This document shows, piece after piece, positions 7,771-14,916 of a DNA stretch of 27,127 bases; positions within the stretch are counted from its first letter, which is position 1; every line of letters starts with the position of its first letter. The position numbers and the translations under genes were made by a program. Under the pieces are notes generated by a model. It was given only the letters and a program-made list of their open reading frames with translations. It made no database searches and was not told the DNA's origin. The stretch is taken from NCBI GenBank assembly GCA_900544965.1, contig UQXE01000026.1, positions 1 to 27,127 of the forward strand. Direction: 5' to 3'. The DNA comes from an uncultured Eubacteriales bacterium. Lineage in GTDB: Bacteria > Bacillota > Clostridia > Christensenellales > CAG-138.

Positions 7771-8667
7771 GTGCGCTTTAAAAGAATAGTACTAATCTTG
7801 TTTATTTTGGTCTTTATTGTTACTTCATGTCAAAGGTATCCCGAAAACAATCATAGGTTGCAGTGGTGGCTTACGGACATTGGCTGGGACGAAGGGAATA
7901 GAATTCGATCAATAAACGGTGAAGGCGTCGTCATTGCCGTTATAGACACCGGTATTGACGCTACACATCCAGATCTTGAAGGAAGAATAATTGAGGAATA
8001 CCGCGTTGACGGTATAGGATACGCCGTTAATTATGAGCACGGTACCGCTGTCGCCGGCATAATCTGTGCTAAGCCCAGCAATAAGGAAGGCGTGCTTGGA
8101 GTAGCCACGGGAGCAAAAATCATTTCCATAGACATAAGCGACGAGGAAACCACTGATGTGAAAAAGCTTATTGAGGGAATAGAGTACGCTGTCTCAAAGG
8201 ATGTCGACATAATAAACATCAGCGCGGGTATTGCTGAGGATAACCCTGAGCTGAAAGCCGCAATAGACAGGGCGTATGAAGAGGGTATAATAATAGTAGC
8301 GGCATCGGGCAACGATATAAACGGCGAAATTTTATATCCGGCCCAATATGAGCATGTCCTATCCGTGAATTCTTATGCGCCAGACGGGCAAAGGCCGTTT
8401 GGCAGTGATGCGAAGTCAGTTTATCTTCCGGGGGGTGATATTGTGACCACACATTCGTCAATATACGTTCCCCGAAAATATATAAGCTATACGGGCACCT
8501 CCGTTTCCTCCCCTATCCTGACAGGCGTGATAGCGCTGGTACTTCAGCAGACTCCAAACATCACAAACGAGGATATTTACGGGTATTTCACGGATTACTC
8601 AAGAGAATTTAAAGTAAATACAATACTATCCGACTTTAGAGAAATCAATAACACTAAATTAAGGTAA
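7771..8667 (+). CDS. Subtilisin-family (S8) serine protease, predicted lipoprotein
   Basis: This 298-residue protease has an N-terminal signal with a lipobox VTSC (Cys20), so it should be tethered outside the membrane. The full catalytic apparatus is visible: Asp59 in VIDTGID, His90 in YEHGTAVAG, the oxyanion Asn181 in AASGND and Ser244 in GTSVSSP. The size fits a bare catalytic domain with only about 30 residues between lipidation site and catalytic core, and no inhibitor-I9-like propeptide is recognised. The start is GTG immediately after the leader ORF. Its codon use is AT-rich compared with the genes around it. The secreted protein begins 20 bases downstream, so the two are likely co-transcribed and the secreted protein is a candidate substrate. 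Confidence 0.92.
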   Translation: MRFKRIVLILFILVFIVTSCQRYPENNHRLQWWLTDIGWDEGNRIRSINGEGVVIAVIDTGIDATHPDLEGRIIEEYRVDGIGYAVNYEHGTAVAGIICAKPSNKEGVLGVATGAKIISIDISDEETTDVKKLIEGIEYAVSKDVDIINISAGIAEDNPELKAAIDRAYEEGIIIVAASGNDINGEILYPAQYEHVLSVNSYAPDGQRPFGSDAKSVYLPGGDIVTTHSSIYVPRKYISYTGTSVSSPILTGVIALVLQQTPNITNEDIYGYFTDYSREFKVNTILSDFREINNTKLR

Positions 8668-8687
8668 ATTCTAAGAAGGAGATTATT

Positions 8688-9257
8688 ATGAAGAAATTCT
8701 TATCCGTTTTATTGACAGCGGTTCTTATGCTTACAATGGTTTCAACAGCGCATCCGGCAGCGGAAGATGGGACCACCGACATACAAAGACCTGACCAGCT
8801 ATGCTTTGTTGATTCAGATAGCGTGGAAGAAAAGCTGTACGTCAGCATTTCCGATTTTAACTCGGCGTCAAAGCTAACGTCCTATCAGTCATACGATCTC
8901 ATCTACGCCTACTATAATACGCTGAATACTGTTGACAGCTCAAAGCTGATCCAGCTTATCGATAACGGAAGCGTGATATGCGTCAGGGGCAATATGCGTG
9001 CTTTGGATCTATATGAAAAACTTGGCCTGCCCTTTGACGGCGGCGAGACCTTTGTAAGCGGGGTTACGATATCCGGCATGTTCCTCTATAACCAGAGCGG
9101 CAATTATTATTACGGGCTTATATGCGACACAGAGCTGGCTGAAGGGGTTGAGGAAGAGACGTTCGAAACCCAGGACGTGGAGCAGGAACCCATTCCGACT
9201 TTAACGGCCATGAGCCTTGAAGAGGGCGAATCATCATACGCCCCAACCGACGAGTAA
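8688..9257 (+). CDS. Secreted protein, N-terminal part, ending at an in-frame TAA
   Basis: The product as read is 189 residues. It starts with a classical signal peptide (KKFLSVLLTAVLMLTMVSTA, cleavage expected near residues 21-25), then a globular part of about 120 residues rich in Tyr, Ser and Asp with GSVICVRGNMRALDLYEKLG, and a strongly acidic tail from about 148. The ATG has AGAAGGAG about 8 bases upstream. The frame stays open for a further 239 codons after the TAA at 9255-9257, so this is either the truncated first half of a 429-residue protein or a stand-alone domain. I do not recognise the family. It lies 20 bases after the S8 protease and probably shares its transcript. Confidence 0.75.
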   Translation: MKKFLSVLLTAVLMLTMVSTAHPAAEDGTTDIQRPDQLCFVDSDSVEEKLYVSISDFNSASKLTSYQSYDLIYAYYNTLNTVDSSKLIQLIDNGSVICVRGNMRALDLYEKLGLPFDGGETFVSGVTISGMFLYNQSGNYYYGLICDTELAEGVEEETFETQDVEQEPIPTLTAMSLEEGESSYAPTDE

Positions 9258-9977
9258 GGCTCCTTTGAATACCTAGACGTAGGAGATTTCTATAATGCGC
9301 TTACGGGATTCCGCTCCAGCTGTGTTCAGCAGGGGCAGAATGCTGAAAACTGTGATACCGTATTTTTCCAACTGCCTGGAAAGGACTTCAACGGACGGCC
9401 ATACTACGTATATGTAACCGGCAGGCGCAACGGGGAACTGATGGGCTCCATATCCATAACCCAGTACCGCTATGACATATGCGTATACAGGGAAGGCGGG
9501 GTCAACAAGGTAATTACCGATATCGTTTCCCAGGTTACGGTTTCGTCCGCGTCATCGGTGCATCTGCTGGATTATAAGGCCAATATGAACGCGAACGTAT
9601 CCAATATGAGCGTAATCGGCCAGAGCTATCTTAATTCACAGTCATCTACAACCTATACGCTCTCAGGTGGAATAGGGGTAAACGGCAATGTAATATCAGG
9701 CAATATTAATGGCTCCACTTCCAACACATACTCGGCCAACAACCAAAACATCACTAATCACTTTTTAAAGCAGAAGATCAAGGAATGGTGGTGCGACCCC
9801 ACTAAGAACTGGAAAGGCGCCTCATGGGAGCTTGAGCCAGCTATCCGTATCAGAAACAACAATGCAAGCTCCTGGAAAAACCAGGCTTATACGTGCGTTA
9901 CAGACGCAAGGTGGCAGAAGAATCTGTTCGTTGGATATTACATTCCAAATGCCATTGAAGTCGGGGGCGCTTGGTAA
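9258..9977 (+). pseudogene. C-terminal part of the interrupted secreted protein
   Basis: These 239 codons continue the frame of the upstream secreted protein without a gap, beginning GSFEYLDVGDFYNALTGF directly after the TAA. The part contains a pair of Cys near its start (SSCVQQGQNAENC), a Ser/Asn/Thr/Gly-rich middle (about 9590-9760), and a Trp-rich end with KEWWCDPTKNWKGASWELEP and a second Cys pair. The first ATG in frame (9441) has no convincing ribosome site, so independent translation is unlikely. The reading frame carries no other defect, which argues for a recent single-base change, a sequencing error, or read-through. Family unknown. Confidence 0.65.
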
Positions 9978-10010
9978 CCGTCGCCCAATTTTTGAGTTCG
10001 CCGGTTACAA

Positions 10011-10112
10011 GACCGCCCCCCGCGCGCATAAAACGCGCATCGCGGCCGCCTGCCTGTTTGGGGCGTGACGACAGGACCGTCTCCGCGCGCATAAACGCGC
10101 TGTTCAGCCGCC
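10011..10112. repeat. Tandem pair of short direct repeats with hairpin cores
   Basis: Copies 10011-10050 and 10075-10112 share GACCG, then CGCGCGCATAAA, CGCGC and CCGCC in the same order. They differ by one A in the central run. Each core can form GCGCG/CGCGC hairpins. The spacing is 64 bases. The origin is unknown. Confidence 0.6.
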
Positions 10113-10244
10113 CTATTGCCATGTGTGAGGTAGTCCAAGCGACAATGCGGCGCCGCATGACGATCCGCCAAAAATCCCTTTCGTAAGGCGCCGTTTTATT
10201 CCAGCCGTCAGCACAGCGCACAGGGACGGCTGAACAGCGCGGAG

Positions 10245-10296
10245 TAAGGCGGGCGCCCTTTCCTAAAAAGAGCAAAGGGCGCCCGCCTTATTTTTC
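10245..10296 (+). terminator. Strong Rho-independent terminator of the protease operon
   Basis: A perfect 17-bp stem (10245-10261 with 10274-10290), a 12-base loop and then TTTTTC make this the strongest terminator in the window. The T-run is only on the plus strand, so it ends the protease and secreted-protein transcript 270 bases after the last codon. Confidence 0.9.
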
Positions 10297-10328
10297 GCGA
10301 ACGCCCTCGCATAGGGGAGGTAAACCAC

Positions 10329-10472
10329 ATGAAGACCATTTTTCGCGGTCCGTCCGGCTGTAAATTACGCAGCGGGACGAACCGCCTGACAGGCTGGGCC
10401 GCGTCCGGCCCTGCCTTCAGATCGAGAACTCTATCTATCCTAAGCGCGGCCGCATGCGTTATTGAAATATAG
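10329..10472 (+). CDS. Possible 47-residue small ORF
   Basis: The ATG at 10329 has an excellent ribosome site, GGGGAGGT (10314-10321), 7 bases upstream. The peptide begins MKTIFRGPSGCKLRSGTNR, is basic with two Cys, and has no recognised family. It begins just after the strong terminator, and its 3' end overlaps the convergent ATPase gene by 14 bases. No promoter was picked out. It could be a relic or chance ORF. Confidence 0.25.
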   Translation: MKTIFRGPSGCKLRSGTNRLTGWAASGPAFRSRTLSILSAAACVIEI

Positions 10473-11517
10473 CGGACGCCAGCCCGTCAAACAGCATATC
10501 CACTCCGTCAAAGTCCATTGCGTCGATATAATACTGCTCAAGCTCATTATGAAGCTGCTTAGCGCTGCGCAATGAGTCCGTCATTCTGTCTATCATTGAG
10601 TCAAACAGCTCCTTTCCCGTTTCCGCCTGTGCCGCGTCCAATAGCTTTGCGTATGGATCCAGCGCCGCGTCCAAGTCCGCGCTGACGTCGTCGCCGTGAC
10701 AGCCGTTATCGGTGGTTATAAAAAGGCTTCCGTCAATTATAAGGTGATCCGCCCTGCCCGCGTTAAGCGCGCAGCGGCACCGTTCGACATTCATACCATA
10801 CGACCTTGCGGTTTTTGCAAGCGAGAACAGGCATTCCGACGCGTCGATGCCCCAGGGCGTGTGAATCTTCCATACCGTATCCGCGTTTACGCCGGATATA
10901 AACTTTACGTGGCCCTTAGGGGTAAAGGCCGAGAGGTAAAAATCCCTTACCCTGCCAGCCGGCGGGCCAAAGCCGCCCCTTTCGGCAAGCCTTTGCGTCA
11001 GGTCCGCCTGAAGGCGAAGCACGCCCCTTTCGTCCACGCTGTAAGCGCCAGCGGAGACCGCGCGCATCCTTTCGGCGGCTGCCGCGTAGCAGTAAGCCCT
11101 GTCGAACATACGCTTTATCTCTTTTAAAAGCATATTTATCTCATTCCTGTGCGCAGCCAGTTCGCCGCTGTCAAGATATTCGCCAAGGTTCACTATCTCG
11201 TCCGTGGCCCCAGGCGCCTTTGGATCAACCGTGTGGGGAGCGGTGCCGTCCATCATGGCAACGCGAAGGCGCGGCAGACATACCCCGTCGAGGCTGTCGG
11301 GGTCGCTTGAACAGTGAAAGTACTCCACAGGCTGGCCGAGCTCCTCGGCAAAGCTTCCGATCCTGCGCATAAGGCTGCTCTTTCCAACGCCCGGCCCGCC
11401 TTTTATTATGTAGATCCTGTTTGCCTCGTATACGTTGATAATATCCGAAAAAAAGCCTACAAACCCGTCGGCCGTGTTGCCGCCGGGAAACAGGCGGCGC
11501 GCCGTCCTCTTATACAT
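10459..11517 (-). CDS. PRK06851-like P-loop ATPase
   Basis: This 352-residue protein resembles the clostridial PRK06851 family, in which two P-loop halves are arranged in tandem. The first half is intact, with Walker A KGGPGVGKSSLM (39-50) followed by YFHCSSDPDSLDGV and VAMMDGTAPH (87-96). In the second half the corresponding Walker A position reads KIHTPWGIDASECL (217-230), without Gly-Lys-Ser/Thr, and SLFITTDNG replaces the DGTAPH element, so that half should not bind ATP normally. The start at 11517 is chosen for AAGGAG (11529-11534) 11 bases upstream. Longer in-frame starts run into the dpaA promoter region. The cellular role of the family is not established. It is divergent from dpaA. 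Confidence 0.8.
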   Translation of the reverse strand: MYKRTARRLFPGGNTADGFVGFFSDIINVYEANRIYIIKGGPGVGKSSLMRRIGSFAEELGQPVEYFHCSSDPDSLDGVCLPRLRVAMMDGTAPHTVDPKAPGATDEIVNLGEYLDSGELAAHRNEINMLLKEIKRMFDRAYCYAAAAERMRAVSAGAYSVDERGVLRLQADLTQRLAERGGFGPPAGRVRDFYLSAFTPKGHVKFISGVNADTVWKIHTPWGIDASECLFSLAKTARSYGMNVERCRCALNAGRADHLIIDGSLFITTDNGCHGDDVSADLDAALDPYAKLLDAAQAETGKELFDSMIDRMTDSLRSAKQLHNELEQYYIDAMDFDGVDMLFDGLASAIFQ

Positions 11518-11667
11518 GCGACTATCGCTCCTTACTTGAGTTCTCTTCACCAGTATATGATTCGCTTCCAAAATTGTTACATGCCGCGCAGTAACAAACC
11601 GCGCCCGGCGCGTCATATACTTGTATGGGGAATTACCCAATTATTTTGGCTTAGGGGGTGCGTTTCT

Positions 11668-12420
11668 ATAGACTTTTTCATTGAAAAAAGCGATCAGAGG
11701 ATGAAATACCTGAGCGGTATTCTCTCGGGCAGGGGTTATCCGGTAAAGGGATTCGATTCCTCGGCCGACGGCCCTGTCTGCCTTATCGTGTCGCCTGGAA
11801 AGACGCCGGATATGCTGGTCGGGCTTATCGAGAGGCTTTCTCCAGGTTCGGTGCTCATAGGCGGCCAGCGCAGCGGGCTTGTGTACGACAGCGCAAAGGA
11901 GCATTCAATAAGGTATATCAATATCGCCGCCGACGAGGCCTTTGCCGTGAAAAACGCGGTCCCCACCGCTGAAGGCGCGCTCATGCTCATCCTGGAAAAC
12001 TCCGACCGAACCGTCATGGGCATGCATGTGGCGATCACGGGGTTTGGGCGGATAGGCAGAATACTGGCGAAAATGCTTCATTCGCTCGGGGCCAGCGTAC
12101 ACGTCATTGCGCGGAACCCGATTGACAGGGCATGGGCTATGGGCTATGAAAGCTACGGGCTTGAGGACATGAAAGAGGTGTTTTTCAGGTGCGCCGCGGT
12201 GGTAAACACGGTTCCAGCGCCCATAATCGGCAGGGATGAGCTTGACGCGCTTGAACGCGGCTCGCTCATAATCGAACTTGCGTCGCATCCCTACGGCTTT
12301 GACGCCGACATGGCAAAGGAGCTGGGGCACCGCGCAATCGTCGCCCCGGGCTTGCCCGCCAAAACAGCGCCCTACAGCGCCGCCGAATTCATGGCCGACG
12401 CAATAGAGCGCCTTATTTAA
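11668..12420 (+). CDS. dpaA: Dipicolinate synthase subunit A, apparent ATA start
   Basis: DpaA (SpoVFA) with DpaB oxidises dihydrodipicolinate to dipicolinic acid, the major small molecule of the spore core, in the mother cell. Seen are a first Rossmann strand IDFFIEKSDQRMKYLSGIL, the family segment NAVPTAEGAL, the NAD(P)-binding VAITGFGRIGR (121-131), VVNTVPAPII and APGLPAKTAP. From the chosen start the protein is 250 residues, against 297 in Bacillus. No ATG, GTG or TTG in frame fits the family N-terminus. The site AGGGGGTG (11653-11660) points with a 7-base gap to ATA at 11668, which gives the expected N-terminus. The first in-frame ATG (11701) would delete the first beta strand and has AGAGG with no spacing. 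Followed by dpaB after 60 bases. Confidence 0.85.
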   Translation: MDFFIEKSDQRMKYLSGILSGRGYPVKGFDSSADGPVCLIVSPGKTPDMLVGLIERLSPGSVLIGGQRSGLVYDSAKEHSIRYINIAADEAFAVKNAVPTAEGALMLILENSDRTVMGMHVAITGFGRIGRILAKMLHSLGASVHVIARNPIDRAWAMGYESYGLEDMKEVFFRCAAVVNTVPAPIIGRDELDALERGSLIIELASHPYGFDADMAKELGHRAIVAPGLPAKTAPYSAAEFMADAIERLI

Positions 12421-12480
12421 TCAAACATGGACAAACGCGCCCAAAAGGCGCGGATCCAAGTACAGGAAGGAGCTAATAAG

Positions 12481-13056
12481 GTGTTGGAAGGAAAGGTAAT
12501 AGGCTTCGGGCTTACCGGATCGTTTTGCACGCTTTCGGAGGTTATAGGCCAGCTTGAGCAGCTTGCGCTCACGGGCTGCAGGATTATTCCCGTGGTATCG
12601 TATTCCGTTGCGACTATGGACACGCGCTTTGGCAGGTCCGCCGAGTTTTTAGAGCGGATAGAGACGATATGCGGACGTCCTCCCATACGCTCAATTCCCG
12701 AAGCGGAACCCATCGGCCCCAAAAAGCTCTTGGACCTTATGGTTGTGGCGCCCTGCACGGGCAATACGATGGCAAAGCTTTATAACGGGATAACCGACAC
12801 GCCCGTGACAATGGCCTGCAAGTCCCACCTTAGAAACGGCCGGCCGCTGCTCATCGCCCCAGCGACAAACGACGGGCTTTCCATAAACGCGCGCAATATC
12901 GGAGGGCTTATGAGCATTAAAAACGTGTATTTCGTACCATTTGGGCAGGACGACTGCCACAAAAAACCAACGTCGCTGATAGCCGACTTTGAGATGATAA
13001 TACCGTCGATAGAAAAGGCGTTTGCCGGCGAGCGCGCGCAACCCCAGCTGTTCTGA
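12481..13056 (+). CDS. dpaB: Dipicolinate synthase subunit B (flavoprotein)
   Basis: This 191-residue flavoprotein-fold protein (SpoVFB family) is the partner of DpaA in making dipicolinic acid. Seen are the N-terminal strand and loop GKVIGFGLTGSFCTLSE, the VVAPCTGNTMAKLYNGITDTP segment that contacts flavin in this fold, and PLLIAPATNDGLSINA. The GTG at 12481 follows AAGGAG by 8 bases and starts two residues before the conserved EGKVIGFG. An in-frame ATG at 12427 would put the ribosome site inside the gene. It is probably co-transcribed with dpaA. Confidence 0.93.
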   Translation: MLEGKVIGFGLTGSFCTLSEVIGQLEQLALTGCRIIPVVSYSVATMDTRFGRSAEFLERIETICGRPPIRSIPEAEPIGPKKLLDLMVVAPCTGNTMAKLYNGITDTPVTMACKSHLRNGRPLLIAPATNDGLSINARNIGGLMSIKNVYFVPFGQDDCHKKPTSLIADFEMIIPSIEKAFAGERAQPQLF

Positions 13057-13429
13057 GCGCTGTATCTTACACATGCTTAGGACTATCGCCGCGTGTCGTG
13101 CAACGCCGCCGCCTCGTAAGCGTCTGCAATTCCTGGGGCCGCGCGATAAACGGCCTCTTTTTATTGTTTAAAATGGTATATATTCCCGCTTTTTAGCCTG
13201 AAAGCATATTAAACGCAAACCTTCCGCGCCCGCGGGTGCTTTGCATATCGGAAACGTTAAACAGGCCCCTGCCATTCAATCCAGCTATAGGGAACAATGA
13301 CGGCTTGGGATAAATTTCGTCCGCTATGTCATATACGAAGATAGCAAACCGGACCGTATTTACATTATAACAGCATGACGCGCGGATGAATATATTGGTT
13401 ATATCTGATATCTGTAAAGGAGCGTTTAT
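13057..13429. other. Intergenic region between dpaB and aspartokinase
   Basis: No gene is supported. At 13136-13165 a weak terminator-like hairpin GGCCG/CGGCC with a 9-base loop is followed by CTTTTTATTG on the plus strand and could end dpaAB transcription. No lysine riboswitch or T-box is recognised ahead of the aspartokinase. GCATAT occurs twice (about 13204 and 13244), and an AT-rich TTATAAC lies at about 13367-13373, the likely promoter area. Confidence 0.5.
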
Positions 13430-14626
13430 ATGCTTATTGTAATGAAGTTCGGTGGATCGTCCCTTGCCACCGCTGATAGGATAGATAATGCCGCAAGGAT
13501 TATTGCAAAACGCAGGGAAGAGGGCGACGACGTTGTAGCGGTTGTATCCGCGCAGGGCGGCGTAACGGACAAACTGGTAAAAAAGGGACTTGAGACAGCC
13601 GAAAGCCCCTCCCTCAGGGAAAACGACGTGTTGCTTAGCTCGGGGGAGCTCATCTCGATGTCGCTCATGGCGATGAAGCTGTGTTCTATTGGGATTGACG
13701 CAATCTCCCTAAGCGGCTGGCAGGCCGGCATACACACCAGCGGCCAGCATGGCGGCGCAAGCATTTCATATATAGATACTAAGCGCATATTGGCTGAGCT
13801 TGAGGCCAAAAGGGCCGTTATAGTCGCCGGCTTTCAGGGGATAAACGACGCTGGGGACATTACAACCCTGGGAAGGGGCGGCTCTGACACGACGGCCATT
13901 GCCCTTGCCGCGGCGCTTCACGCCGATTCCTGCTATATCTACAGCGACGTAAGGGGAGTATTCTCCGCCGACCCCAAAACCGTGGACCACGCCGTCAAGC
14001 ATGAAGAGATATCATACGACGAGATGCTGGAGATGAGCTCCCTGGGCGCCAAGATACTCCACAACCGCTCGGTAGGCATGGCAAAGCAAAGCGGCGTTCA
14101 ATTCGAGGTGTTGTCAAGCTTTGACGGCCAGCGAGGAACGCTTATACACGATTTTTCGCGGGAAAACTGCGTAAGCGGTATAGTCTGCGACGATAACGTG
14201 GCAATGATAAGCGCCATAGGCATTGACAGCGGGGGGGCTACCTCAAAGCTGTTCTCGTTCCTTGCTGAGAACAACATACACGTGGACACCATTATACGTT
14301 CGCCCAGAAGCGACGGTTTACGGGGAGTAGTAAGCTTTTCGGTGCCTGGAAGCAGCCTGAAGGATGTAATAAGCGCCATTAATGGCAAAAAGGGAGCGGT
14401 TGAGTTTGAAAGGCTGGCGGTTGAGGATAACCTTGCAAAGATATCCGTCGTGGGAACGGGGATGGCCGACGGCTGCGGCGTCGCCGCGAGGATGCTGGTG
14501 GCGCTGAGCCGTATAGGCATAGAGCCAAAGTACATTACCACGGGCGAGATACGGGTATCCGTAATAATTAAAAAGGCCTTGGCGGAAGTTGCGGCCAACG
14601 CCGTACACGATGAGTTTTTTAACTGA
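13430..14626 (+). CDS. dapG: Aspartate kinase (monofunctional)
   Basis: This enzyme phosphorylates aspartate, the first step toward lysine, diaminopimelate and dipicolinate. At 398 residues it has the usual monofunctional length. Seen are KFGGSS (6-11), the SSGELISMSLMA region, TTLGRGGSDTTA (145-156) and SDVRGVFSADP for substrate and ATP binding, then two ACT domains (about 255-320 and 335-398) that normally give feedback control. The ATG has AAAGGAGC 7 bases upstream. The symbol is taken from the Bacillus gene that shares the spoVF cluster. Sequence alone does not distinguish DapG from LysC. It converges with dapA. Confidence 0.93.
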   Translation: MLIVMKFGGSSLATADRIDNAARIIAKRREEGDDVVAVVSAQGGVTDKLVKKGLETAESPSLRENDVLLSSGELISMSLMAMKLCSIGIDAISLSGWQAGIHTSGQHGGASISYIDTKRILAELEAKRAVIVAGFQGINDAGDITTLGRGGSDTTAIALAAALHADSCYIYSDVRGVFSADPKTVDHAVKHEEISYDEMLEMSSLGAKILHNRSVGMAKQSGVQFEVLSSFDGQRGTLIHDFSRENCVSGIVCDDNVAMISAIGIDSGGATSKLFSFLAENNIHVDTIIRSPRSDGLRGVVSFSVPGSSLKDVISAINGKKGAVEFERLAVEDNLAKISVVGTGMADGCGVAARMLVALSRIGIEPKYITTGEIRVSVIIKKALAEVAANAVHDEFFN

Positions 14627-14650
14627 TATTCATTTGCGCGGCAAGCGGCG

Positions 14651-14681
14651 CCGGCAAAGCGTTTCGAGGATGCTTTGCCGG
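14651..14681. terminator. Hairpin between convergent aspartokinase and dapA
   Basis: Perfect 10-bp arms CCGGCAAAGC and GCTTTGCCGG are separated by 11 bases, just after the aspartokinase stop. The following bases are only moderately T-rich, so termination is inferred from position. The remaining 14682-14916 holds nothing recognisable. Confidence 0.5.
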
Positions 14682-14916
14682 TATGCCATGCATTTTGCTT
14701 TGAGCCGGAAGCCGTTTTAAGCGCTATCGCGCGCGTGCCGGCGGCTGTAATATCAAAAGGTTTGTGTTTTCAACATCGGGCATTTTAATACGTACCGGCG
14801 GACGGCAAAGGCCAGGCGCTCTTACATGCCGCTAAATGCGCGGATCAAAGCCGCCCCCGTTTACGTTTTTCCTATAGTGGCACAAGCCTTGCGCTTTATA
14901 AAAATTGCTGGCCACG

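Larger units (their letters stand above)
9978..10328. other. Downstream region of the protease operon
   Basis: No supported gene lies here. The region holds two copies of a roughly 38-bp repeat (10011-10050 and 10075-10112), an inverted repeat CAGCCGTC/GACGGCTG (10202-10232), and the strong terminator at 10245. Base composition returns to GC-rich. Confidence 0.6.

Noticed and set aside
9295..9417. Out-of-frame 40-codon ORF with TAGGAG nine bases upstream, just after the in-frame TAA
   Set aside because: The main frame continues with protein-like codons through this stretch, so the site is probably chance, although it could matter if the second half restarts.
13057..13429. Lysine riboswitch or T-box before aspartokinase
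   Set aside because: I looked for the T-box sequence and a lysine-type leader and found neither. A covariance-model search would settle this.
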